Positions 16,067 through 23,332 of a stretch of 64,000 nucleotides of DNA are shown here, piece after piece. The stretch lies in contig OZ255627.1 of the NCBI GenBank assembly GCA_965276765.1, positions 4,464,001 through 4,528,000 on the forward strand, given 5' to 3'. A program made the translations under genes and the position numbers. The notes under the pieces are model-generated. The model was not told where the DNA came from and did no database searches. It saw only the letters and a list, made by a program, of their open reading frames with translations. Each line of letters starts with the position of its first letter. Within the stretch, counting starts at the first letter, position 1. Origin of the DNA: G965276765 sp965276765. GTDB lineage: Bacteria; Actinomycetota; Acidimicrobiia; Acidimicrobiales; Palsa-688.

Positions 16067-16932
16067 TTGAGCAGCCGGGACAGGCGCCGGTCGGCGAGGG
16101 GGGTCCCCCCCGTCTGGCACGTCGGGCAGTACTGCAGGGAGCGGTTGGCGAACGACACCTCCCGCACGGTGTCGCCGCACACCGGGCACGCCTCGCCGGT
16201 GCGACCGTGGACGGCCATCCCACTTTTCTTCTCGCCCTTCAGCCCCTTGGCCGGGAGCCCCTCCGAACGGACCATTGCGTCGCGCAGCACCCCGACGATG
16301 GCGGCGTGCAGCCCGGCCATCTGGTCGTCGTCGAGGCGCGCCGCCGACTTGAATGGCGACAGCCGGGCGGCATGAAGCGCCTCGTCCGAGTAGGCGTTGC
16401 CGACCCCGGCAAGCACCGACTGGTCGACGAGGAGCGTCTTCAGGTTGCCGGACCGACCCTTGAGCACGGCGGCCAGGGCGGGGACGTCGAAGTCGGGGGC
16501 GAGCGGGTCGGGTCCGAGCCGGGCCACGCCGGGGACGACGCTGGGGTCATTGACCAGCCAGAGCGCCACCCGCTTCTCCGTGCCCGCCTCGGTGATATCG
16601 AAGCCCTCCCCCGTCGAGAGCCCGACCCGCAACGCAAGGGGGCCTTTCCCCAACTTGGCCTTGGCTGCCGGCGTCTGCTCCCTCCACTGCACCCATCCCC
16701 CACGCGACAGGTGGACGACGAGCCAGAGCGCCGGCGCAGGGGCCGTGCGCAGACACAGGTACTTGCCTCGCCGTTCGCAGTCCTCGATGGTGCGGCCGAC
16801 CAGGGCGTCGAAGGGTGGATCGTAGGTTTTCATGGCGGAAAAGGCGGCGAGCTCGCAGCGCTCGATCGTGGTGCCCTCGGCCTTGGCGGCCATGAAGCGG
16901 GCCAGTGCGTCGACCTCGGGTAGCTCAGGCAC
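16063..16932 (-). CDS. Formamidopyrimidine-DNA glycosylase / endonuclease VIII family protein
   Basis: The product begins VPELPEVDALARF; after processing, Pro2 is the catalytic Schiff-base residue and Glu3 is the general acid. The N-terminal beta-sandwich, the helix-two-turn-helix region (VDQSVLAGVGNAYSDEAL) and a C-terminal zinc finger (CPVCG...YCPTC) complete the family plan in 289 residues. It removes oxidised bases and nicks abasic sites. Whether it prefers 8-oxoG (MutM) or pyrimidines (Nei) cannot be settled from motifs, although the AxxLTP..WK type loop is missing and the sequence leans to actinobacterial Nei-like enzymes. GTG 16932 was chosen because it puts Pro at position 2. It overlaps the dut stop by 8 bp. 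Confidence 0.9.
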   Translation of the reverse strand: MPELPEVDALARFMAAKAEGTTIERCELAAFSAMKTYDPPFDALVGRTIEDCERRGKYLCLRTAPAPALWLVVHLSRGGWVQWREQTPAAKAKLGKGPLALRVGLSTGEGFDITEAGTEKRVALWLVNDPSVVPGVARLGPDPLAPDFDVPALAAVLKGRSGNLKTLLVDQSVLAGVGNAYSDEALHAARLSPFKSAARLDDDQMAGLHAAIVGVLRDAMVRSEGLPAKGLKGEKKSGMAVHGRTGEACPVCGDTVREVSFANRSLQYCPTCQTGGTPLADRRLSRLLK

Positions 16933-17368
16933 CGTTGATCCCGGTGTGACCAAAACCGCCCGAGCGCGACGACGCCTCGAGCGCAGCCGTCGGCGCCCAC
17001 ACCACCCGCTCGACGGCCTGGACGACCAGCTGGGCGATCCGGTCGCCGCGCTCGACGGTGAAGGACTCGACAGGGTCGGTGTTGATGACGATCACGGCCA
17101 GCTCGTCGCGGTAGCCGGAATCGATAAGGCCGGGGCTGTTGGCGAGAGTGATCCCGTGGCGGAGGGCGAGCCCGCTGCGCGGCTGCACGAAGCCGGCGTA
17201 GCCGTCGGGGATGGCGACGCAGATACCGGTCGGCACGATGGCCCGGCCCCCTCCGGCGGCGACGACCGCCCCGGTGCGCGCCACCAGATCGAGCCCGGCG
17301 TCGCCGGGGCGGGCGTACGAAGGGAGCGGAAGGCCCGGATCGAGGGCCACGACCGGCACACTGAGCAC
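16925..17368 (-). CDS. dut: dUTP diphosphatase
   Basis: This is a trimeric-type dUTPase of 147 residues with all five motifs. They are ARPGDAGLDLVA (motif 1), PRSGLALRHGI (2), GLIDSGYRDELAVIVIN (3, with the catalytic Asp), RGDRIAQLV (4) and RSGGFGHTG (5, the C-terminal nucleotide-binding arm). It hydrolyses dUTP to dUMP, keeping uracil out of DNA and feeding thymidylate synthesis. Its operon with a base-excision glycosylase fits genome upkeep. The start is GTG 17368: a TACCCT -10 box lies exactly 6 nt upstream, which supports leaderless translation from this GTG rather than the next one at 17359. It is divergent from orn. Confidence 0.95.
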   Translation of the reverse strand: MLSVPVVALDPGLPLPSYARPGDAGLDLVARTGAVVAAGGGRAIVPTGICVAIPDGYAGFVQPRSGLALRHGITLANSPGLIDSGYRDELAVIVINTDPVESFTVERGDRIAQLVVQAVERVVWAPTAALEASSRSGGFGHTGINGA

Positions 17369-17374
17369 CCCCCC

Positions 17375-17380
17375 AGGGTA
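17375..17380 (-). promoter_or_regulatory. -10 box TACCCT, dut
   Basis: The box lies 6 nt before the GTG start of dut and marks a likely leaderless operon promoter. Confidence 0.6.
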
Positions 17381-17424
17381 CCGATGCCGCACGGCGGTCC
17401 AGGCGGCGGCAGCGGCGCGCTGAG

Positions 17425-17430
17425 TAGCCT
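17425..17430 (+). promoter_or_regulatory. -10 box TAGCCT, orn
   Basis: The box lies 7 nt before the ATG of orn. It forms a divergent pair with the dut box 45 bp away. Confidence 0.6.
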
Positions 17431-17437
17431 CCCGCTG

Positions 17438-17995
<558 letters not shown>

Positions 17996-18095
17996 GAATC
18001 GGGAAGGGGACTTCACAGTCCCGGCCGGGCGTGACACGATAGCGAGGGAAGGATACGACCCAGTCAGGGTCGCGATGATGCCAAGGAGGCGGCGA

Positions 18096-18407
18096 GTGAG
18101 CCGGACTCAAGCAGACCTTCCCGACGCCAGCGGGCACCGCCGGCGGACCACCCGTCAGGTCCGTCACGAGGCCAGAGCGGCGCTCCACGATGCCGTCTTC
18201 GACGATGACGTGCTCGAGGACGCCGACGCCCGGTGTCCCAAAGAGGCCCACGACCTCGGCCGGCACACCTCACCCCCGCCGCGGCGGGGCCCGAAGGAGG
18301 GCCGCAGGGGCGGCTTCAAGGTCTGGAAGACGCCGTACTGGAAGCGTCGAAAGACGATCCGGATGCGGCGCAACGCTGAGATCCGCTCCCTGGCCGAGGA
18401 CGGCTGA
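18096..18407 (+). CDS. Small basic protein of unknown function
   Basis: I do not recognise this 103-residue protein. The GTG at 18096 has a strong AAGGAGG site 6 nt upstream, which marks it as truly translated. It is very basic at both ends. The middle is acidic (DAVFDDDVLEDADARC), and the C-terminus is Arg/Lys/Trp rich (KVWKTPYWKRRKTIRMRRN), as in nucleic-acid or ribosome-bound small proteins. It lies between orn and an aldo/keto reductase on the same strand, 100 bp after orn. Alternative ATG starts at 18075 and 18078 lie upstream of the ribosome site and are less likely. Confidence 0.65.
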   Translation: MSRTQADLPDASGHRRRTTRQVRHEARAALHDAVFDDDVLEDADARCPKEAHDLGRHTSPPPRRGPKEGRRGGFKVWKTPYWKRRKTIRMRRNAEIRSLAEDG

Positions 18408-18415
18408 ATCACCCG

Positions 18416-18421
18416 TAGGGT
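18416..18421 (+). promoter_or_regulatory. -10 box TAGGGT, aldo/keto reductase
   Basis: The box lies 6 nt before the ATG at 18428, and no ribosome site is visible. Confidence 0.6.
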
Positions 18422-18427
18422 GACGGG

Positions 18428-19453
18428 ATGGAATACCGCACCCTCGGAAGAACCGGCGTCAAAGTAAGTCCCCTGTGCCTCGGCGCCATGATGTTTGGCG
18501 GCTGGGGCAACCCGGACCACGACGACTCGATCCGCATCATCCATCGCGCCATCGATGCCGGCATCAACTTCGTCGACACCGCCGACGTGTACTCCGCCGG
18601 CGAGTCCGAGACCATCGTGGCCAAGGCCCTGGCCCAGATCGACCGCAGCCAGATCGTTCTCGCCACCAAGGTCCACGGCTCGATGGGCGAAGGACCCAAC
18701 GCGAGCGGCAACTCGCGCCGCTGGATCATGGCCGAGTGCGACAACAGCCTGCGCCGGCTCGGCACCGACTACATCGACCTGTACCAGATCCACCGGCCGG
18801 ACCCCTCCACCGACATCGACGAGACCCTCGGCGCCCTCAGCGACCTGGTCCACGCCGGCAAGGTGCGCTACGTGGGGTCGTCGACCTTCCCCGCCCACCA
18901 GATCGTCGAGGCCCAATGGTCGGCCGAGCGCCGCGGGAGCGAGCGGTTTGTGACCGAGCAGCCGCCTTACTCGATGCTCGTGCGCGGGATCGAGGCCGCT
19001 GTCTTGCCGACCTGCGAGCGCTACTCGATGGGAGTGATCCCCTGGAGCCCGCTCGCCGGTGGCTGGCTCTCCGGCCGCTTCGGCACGGGCAAAGACAACT
19101 CGAGCCGTCGCGCCGAAAGGATCCCCGGCCGCTACGACCTGTCATCGCCCGACAACCAGCACAAGCTCCAGATCGTCGACCAGCTCTCTGCCCTCGCCGA
19201 CAAGGCCGGGCTCACGCTCATCGACCTGGCCCTGGCCTTCGTCATCGAGCACCCGGCGGTCACCTCGGCGATCATCGGGCCGCGCACCATGGACCACTTG
19301 GAGTCCCAGCTCGGAGCGGCCGACATCCGCCTCACGCCCGACGTGCTCGACCGCATAGACGAGATCGTCCCGCCCGGCACCAACGTCAACGAGGCGGACG
19401 GCGGCTTCTTCGAGAGCAGCCTCTCCGATCCGCCGACGAGGCGCAGGCGCTGA
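18428..19453 (+). CDS. Aldo/keto reductase
   Basis: The 341 residues form a TIM-barrel AKR. The catalytic tetrad can be placed as Asp in FVDTADVY, the Tyr of the same motif, Lys in LATKVHG and His in LYQIHRPDP. The start MEYRTLGRTGVKVSPLCLGAMMFGG is typical of AKR families 11 and 12 and of the potassium-channel beta-like group. NADPH binding is expected at the C-terminal IIGPRTMDHLESQL segment. The substrate is unknown. It is probably leaderless, with TAGGGT 6 nt before the ATG. Downstream, a 55-bp tandem repeat separates it from the converging AsnC-type gene. Confidence 0.92.
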   Translation: MEYRTLGRTGVKVSPLCLGAMMFGGWGNPDHDDSIRIIHRAIDAGINFVDTADVYSAGESETIVAKALAQIDRSQIVLATKVHGSMGEGPNASGNSRRWIMAECDNSLRRLGTDYIDLYQIHRPDPSTDIDETLGALSDLVHAGKVRYVGSSTFPAHQIVEAQWSAERRGSERFVTEQPPYSMLVRGIEAAVLPTCERYSMGVIPWSPLAGGWLSGRFGTGKDNSSRRAERIPGRYDLSSPDNQHKLQIVDQLSALADKAGLTLIDLALAFVIEHPAVTSAIIGPRTMDHLESQLGAADIRLTPDVLDRIDEIVPPGTNVNEADGGFFESSLSDPPTRRRR

Positions 19454-19473
19454 TCCTCGGCGCACTGGGGCCG

Positions 19474-19608
19474 GCGCCGGCGGGGCTACTCGCCGGCACG
19501 CCCGGCCCGCCGGGCCAACCGACCCAGGGCGCCGGCGGGGCTACTCGCCGGCACGCCCGGCCCGCCGGGCCAACCGACCCAGGGCGCCGGCGGGGCTACT
19601 CGCCGGCG
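19474..19608. repeat. 55-bp tandem repeat, about 2.4 copies
   Basis: Units begin at 19474, 19529 and 19584. The third, partial copy contains the last codons and TAG of the AsnC-type gene, so the gene's 3' end appears to have been duplicated outward. Each full unit also carries a GC-rich hairpin (GCCCGG..CCGGGC) that could stop transcription from either side. Confidence 0.95.
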
Positions 19609-19877
19609 CCGAGGTCCCAGATTGCCTCGAGATCCTTGCGGCTGTAGCTACGAAAGGCGATCAGCGTGCGGGTGTCGGTGATGCCCTCCAGGCTGTGGAT
19701 CCGGCCGGTGACGACCTCGGCCAGGTCCTCGTGGCGACCGACCCGAACGACGGCGACGAGGTCGGCGTGGCCGGCGACCGAGTAGACCTCGGCGACCCCT
19801 TCCACGTCGGCGAGCTCGACCGCGAGGGGCGCGACCCGAGCCGGGACGGCGTCGATGAGCACGAAGGCATGGACCAT
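19596..19877 (-). CDS. Stand-alone Lrp/AsnC-type ligand-binding (RAM) domain protein
   Basis: The 93 residues match only the C-terminal alpha/beta domain of Lrp/AsnC regulators: HAFVLIDAVP, VEGVAEVYSVAGHADLVAVVRV, and the closing ITDTRTLIAF. No DNA-binding part is present. Such stand-alone RAM proteins bind amino acids and form oligomers, but their roles are poorly known. The ATG at 19877 has TAGCTT 6 nt upstream, so the transcript is probably leaderless. The last codons and the stop lie in the first unit of a 55-bp tandem repeat. Confidence 0.85.
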   Translation of the reverse strand: MVHAFVLIDAVPARVAPLAVELADVEGVAEVYSVAGHADLVAVVRVGRHEDLAEVVTGRIHSLEGITDTRTLIAFRSYSRKDLEAIWDLGAGE

Positions 19878-19883
19878 GGCCCG

Positions 19884-19889
19884 AAGCTA
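19884..19889 (-). promoter_or_regulatory. -10 box TAGCTT, AsnC-type gene
   Basis: The box lies 6 nt before the ATG and no ribosome site is visible, which fits a leaderless promoter. Confidence 0.6.
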
Positions 19890-19927
19890 CCCCCTCACCT
19901 GGGACCGGATCCCGCACGGAGGCCGGC

Positions 19928-20722
19928 GTGAGGGTCATCGCCGTCGACTGGTCGGGCGCGGCGCGCCACGAGGAACACCACCTGAGGGTGGCCGAAGTCG
20001 ATGGAGAGAGTGGCCGGGCGGTCAGCGTCGTTGCCGCGACGAGGGTCGAGGCAGTCGACGTGCTCATGGCGGCCGCGGACGCTGACCCGGCCGTCGTCGC
20101 CGGTCTCGACTTCGGCTTCTCGCTGCCGGCGTGGTGGCTCGAGGCGTGCGGCATCGGCTCGGTCGACGAGCTGTGGGCCGACGATGCTCGCCTGGAAGGC
20201 TGGCTGGCGGGCTGCGCGCCACCCTTCTGGGGACGGTCACAGCGGCCAAGACCGCGTTTCGACGCCGGCCAGGAGTATCGGCTGACCGAGTTGGCCGCGC
20301 CCCGCCGACCCCGCTCGATGTTCCAGATCGGCGGCGCGGGTGCCGTCGGCACCGGCTCGCTGCGTGGGATGCCGCACCTGGCCAGGCTCAGGGCCGCCGG
20401 CTATTCCGTGTGGCCGTGGGATCCGTGGCGGCCGCCGGTCGTCGCCGAGGTGTGGCCCCGCCTGGCCATCGGCGCCCTCGTCAAGTCATCGCCGGCGGCC
20501 CGGGCGGCGTGGGCGACCACGCACTCCGGCGTGCTCCCCGCCTCCGTCGTCGCCGCGGTGGGATCGTCCGACGACGCCTTGGACGCCATGGCTGCCGCCT
20601 TGCACCTGGCCGGCGGCGCAGGCGAGGTACCGCCCCGACCCGGGGGCCGGCGGGTGGCGCTCGAGGGCTGGATCTGGCGGGTCGACATTCCCGGCGACGT
20701 CGGTCGGCGCGCCTACGAGTAG
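19928..20722 (+). CDS. DUF429-like protein, predicted RNase H-fold nuclease
   Basis: This 264-residue protein opens with VIAVDWSGAA, has a second acidic strand in VVAGLDFGFSLPAWW, and ends with SSDDALDAMAAALHLA. The three spaced acidic motifs, in this order, resemble the DUF429 family, which is predicted to have an RNase H-like fold with a two-metal active site. A central FQIGGAGAVGTGSLRGMPHL segment is likely substrate-facing. No activity is established for the family. A GGAGG site precedes the start, given here as GTG 19928. The promoter should lie in the 50 bp shared with the divergent AsnC-type gene. Its distance to the PAP2 gene is 18 bp, so the two may be co-transcribed. Confidence 0.65.
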   Translation: MRVIAVDWSGAARHEEHHLRVAEVDGESGRAVSVVAATRVEAVDVLMAAADADPAVVAGLDFGFSLPAWWLEACGIGSVDELWADDARLEGWLAGCAPPFWGRSQRPRPRFDAGQEYRLTELAAPRRPRSMFQIGGAGAVGTGSLRGMPHLARLRAAGYSVWPWDPWRPPVVAEVWPRLAIGALVKSSPAARAAWATTHSGVLPASVVAAVGSSDDALDAMAAALHLAGGAGEVPPRPGGRRVALEGWIWRVDIPGDVGRRAYE

Positions 20723-20740
20723 CACCCGGGTTGGGCAACG

Positions 20741-21532
20741 ATGGGGCCCATGAGCGTCGAGCGGAGGTGGCGGTCATCGGGGAGTCCGGGGGGCGGCAAC
20801 CACCACGCGCAGGTGCCGCCGGTTGCCGGTCCGGCCACCGACCCGGCCACCAGCCGGTCGAAGAGGACCGACGCGGGGCGCGGCACGCTCCTCGGTCCCT
20901 CACCGCGGCGGGCCGTCCCGGTCGTCACCGTGCTCTGCGCCGCCGCCGTCGTCGCCCTGGCCGTGGTCGTCGCCGGCCGCCAGGGCCCCATAGGTCCGGA
21001 CGGGCCGGTCGACTCGTTCCTGATCGACCACCGTTTCCAGTACAACACGCCGGCGTCGGCCATCGGGGCGATGAGCCACCCCGCCCGGTTCGCGCTGCTC
21101 CTGCTCGTGCTCGTCGCCATCTGCCTGGCCTTTCGCAGCACCAAGGCCGCCGCCCTCGTGGTCGGCGCCATCGGCGTTGACCTCGTCGCATCCGAGGTCA
21201 TCAAGGAACTCGTGCGCCGACGCCAGATCCTTCCCGGGTACACGTTTCCCTCCGGGCACACGGCCACCGCAGCCGTGATCGCCGCCGTGGCCATCATCGT
21301 CTGCCGCAGGAACGGACCGCTCGGCCGCCATATCGGACGCGCCGGGCGCGTCATCGTGACCCCGCTCGCGGTCGTGCTCGTCGTGGTGGTCGGGACATCG
21401 GTGATCCTCATCCAGGACCACTACTTCACCGACACCCTTGGCGCCGTGCCCCTCGGTGTGGCCGTGACCCTGCTGGTCGCCGCCGCCATCGACGGTTGGG
21501 CGGCACGCCACCCGTCCCGCTGGTTGCGCTGA
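20741..21532 (+). CDS. PAP2 family membrane phosphatase
   Basis: The 263 residues carry about six membrane helices and the three phosphatase motifs: KELVRRRQ, PSGHTAT and (Q)DHYFTDTLGA. The Lys/Arg, the Ser-Gly-His and the second His form the vanadium-haloperoxidase-like active site facing outside. Likely substrates are undecaprenyl diphosphate or phosphatidate, but the motifs do not discriminate. The N-terminal 55 residues are Gly/Pro/Arg rich and probably disordered. Starts at ATG 20741 and ATG 20750 are both possible. The gene ends 3 bp before the 3' end of the converging thioesterase gene. Confidence 0.88.
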   Translation: MGPMSVERRWRSSGSPGGGNHHAQVPPVAGPATDPATSRSKRTDAGRGTLLGPSPRRAVPVVTVLCAAAVVALAVVVAGRQGPIGPDGPVDSFLIDHRFQYNTPASAIGAMSHPARFALLLLVLVAICLAFRSTKAAALVVGAIGVDLVASEVIKELVRRRQILPGYTFPSGHTATAAVIAAVAIIVCRRNGPLGRHIGRAGRVIVTPLAVVLVVVVGTSVILIQDHYFTDTLGAVPLGVAVTLLVAAAIDGWAARHPSRWLR

Positions 21533-21535
21533 GAT

Positions 21536-22345
21536 TCAGCCTTCGGGGGCGAGGACCATCTGGGCGGTGATAGCGGGCCGGCCGTCCGGACCGACGAGCC
21601 ACACCGTGACGTCGTCGCCGTCCCAGCGGCTGCACCGTCCAAGATCTCGGGCTGCCTCCACGGGGCTGCGGTATTCGACGTCGGCCCATGCGACCCGATG
21701 GCCGGCACTTCGCCCGGCGAGCTCGTCCTCCACGGCGACCCACGCCACGGCGTTGTTGACGTGGCCGAGCAGGTCGTAGTCGGTGCTTCGCAGCGGCCAC
21801 CGCTGTTGGGGTCCTGCCCCTTCCAGGCCGGGATGGACCAGGCGCGAGCGGACCGTCCTGCCTCCCGTCGCCGGCAGGTAGGCCTCGGAGAACCGCTCGC
21901 TCAGCGGGGCCGGGCGCAGGCTCACGGGGTCGAGATTCACCCAGGTCGATATCCCTTCGACGGCGACGCGGCCGCCGGTCGTGACCGTCGTTCGCCGTTC
22001 GGCCCACGCCGCGCCCGTACCGCTGCACCAGGTCGCCAGCTCCACCCGATCGTCGTAGCGGGGCCACCATTGGATCTCGAAGCCGGTGGTGCGCACCACC
22101 CACCGGGTCTCGTCGGCGAAGCCGGCGTCGCCGATGTCGTCGGCGGCGACGTCTTGGAGGTAGCGGGCCAGGGCGTCGAGACGGACCCGGCCGGAGGGCC
22201 GGACGTCCCCCAGGCGGACCCCGCGCCCGGCCCTGAAGATCCGGCCAACGGTGGGAGGGGGGACGAGCTCGGGATCCGGGCGGGACCTTCGTTCGTCGGA
22301 GCGTGCGACCGGTTCGGACCCGGCGACACCGTCGGATGCTGTCAA
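21536..22345 (-). CDS. Acyl-ACP thioesterase-like double hot-dog protein
   Basis: The protein has two hot-dog domains. The first begins FRAGRGVRLGDVRPSGRVRLDALARYLQDVAADD. The second carries RSTDYDLLGHVNNAVAWVAVEDE, the Asn/His-type active-site region of FatA/FatB-like thioesterases. The likely reaction is hydrolysis of acyl-ACP or acyl-CoA. The start is doubtful: TTG 22345 gives 269 residues with no overlap, while ATG 22465 adds 40 low-complexity residues and overlaps the upstream hydrolase gene by 89 bp. I prefer the shorter form. It lies 31 bp downstream of the alpha/beta hydrolase gene and probably shares its transcript. Confidence 0.72.
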   Translation of the reverse strand: MTASDGVAGSEPVARSDERRSRPDPELVPPPTVGRIFRAGRGVRLGDVRPSGRVRLDALARYLQDVAADDIGDAGFADETRWVVRTTGFEIQWWPRYDDRVELATWCSGTGAAWAERRTTVTTGGRVAVEGISTWVNLDPVSLRPAPLSERFSEAYLPATGGRTVRSRLVHPGLEGAGPQQRWPLRSTDYDLLGHVNNAVAWVAVEDELAGRSAGHRVAWADVEYRSPVEAARDLGRCSRWDGDDVTVWLVGPDGRPAITAQMVLAPEG

Positions 22346-22376
22346 CCGGCCGGCCGTCGGCCCTGGCGGCGGACGG

Positions 22377-23285
22377 TCAGGACGCCGCCGTCTGCTCGGC
22401 TCGCTCGGCAATGAGCCGGGCCGCTTCCAGCGGTCGATCGCCCTGGATGCTGTGGCCGGCCCCACCGACGACGATCACATCGGCGTCGCGGCGCCGGCGG
22501 AGCACCTCGGCCACGTCCTCGTCGTCGACCACGGGTGAGTCCCCTCCCCGCAGCAGGGTCAAGGGGACCCGCGAGGCGGACAGGTCGTCCCACAGCTCGG
22601 CGAAGCGGAGCCCCCCGTCGGCCTGTTGACCCATCTTGCGCTCCGGATCCCACCGCCACGTCCATTCACCGCTCGGGAGCTCCCGGGCGTTGTGGACCAC
22701 GCCGCGGCGCAAGGACGACTCGCTGCGTCCCGGATTGTGCCGGAGCGTCCGGTCGAGGATCTCGTCGAAGGAAGCGAAGCGCTCGGGCCCGGAGACGAAC
22801 TCGGTGATGGCCCTGGACTTCTCGGCGTTCACCCCCGGGGTGATGTCGACGAGCAGCAACCGGCGGACGAGGTCGGGGTGGCGGGCGGCGAGGGCGATCG
22901 ACGTCAGGCCACCGAGCGACATGCCGACCACCAGCCGGGCATCGGGCGCCAGCCGGCCGACGGCCACCGCCACGTCCTCGGCGATGACGGCCGGCTGGTA
23001 ATCGTGGTCCTTGCGCCAGTCCGAGTGACCGTGACCGGGCAGGTCGACAGCAATAAGGGGTCGGTCGAGCGCAAGGGCGACCGTGTCCCAGGTGTGGGCG
23101 TTTTGGGCGCCCCCGTGGATCAGCACGATCTCCGGGGCGGTTTGCCCCCAGACCAACACGCTCATGGCCCGCCCGTCGGGCAGTGCTACCGCCTCGCGCC
23201 GGACCTTGGGCGGACCGTCCCATTGCAGGCCGACCTCGGCGGCGTTGTCGTCCAGAAGACCAAACTCGTCATAGGGTGCGACCAC
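22377..23285 (-). CDS. Alpha/beta-fold hydrolase
   Basis: The 302 residues show the alpha/beta-hydrolase core. The HGGAQNAHTW oxyanion region is followed by DLPGHGHSDW, the nucleophile elbow GMSLGG with its Ser, an acid in LRGGDSPVV and a final His in GAGHSIQGD. This set fits esterases or C-C hydrolases of the DhaA/MhpC type, and the exact substrate cannot be told. GTG 23285 is the selected start, with TAGCGT 8 nt upstream. Longer readings to 23882 run antisense through the helicase gene and were rejected. It is followed closely by the thioesterase gene, which suggests lipid or ester metabolism. Confidence 0.82.
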   Translation of the reverse strand: MVAPYDEFGLLDDNAAEVGLQWDGPPKVRREAVALPDGRAMSVLVWGQTAPEIVLIHGGAQNAHTWDTVALALDRPLIAVDLPGHGHSDWRKDHDYQPAVIAEDVAVAVGRLAPDARLVVGMSLGGLTSIALAARHPDLVRRLLLVDITPGVNAEKSRAITEFVSGPERFASFDEILDRTLRHNPGRSESSLRRGVVHNARELPSGEWTWRWDPERKMGQQADGGLRFAELWDDLSASRVPLTLLRGGDSPVVDDEDVAEVLRRRRDADVIVVGGAGHSIQGDRPLEAARLIAERAEQTAAS

Positions 23286-23293
23286 AGGTGACG

Positions 23294-23299
23294 ACGCTA
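23294..23299 (-). promoter_or_regulatory. -10 box TAGCGT, alpha/beta hydrolase
   Basis: The box lies 8 nt before GTG 23285, slightly longer than the 6-7 nt seen at other genes here. Confidence 0.45.
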
Positions 23300-23332
23300 C
23301 CAAGAGGCCGCAAGCACCGGCCGGGCCGGCCG

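Noticed and set aside
14502..16223. A 573-residue extended DAAO protein
   Set aside because: The N-terminal 240 residues overlap two genes in other frames. The family start MSGSEPGRADAIVVGSG at 15491 overlaps the upstream stop as ATGA.
19474..19608. A CRISPR-like array
   Set aside because: Copies are directly adjacent with no unique spacers, and no cas genes are near. They are plain tandem repeats; the same holds for 4493 and 32446.
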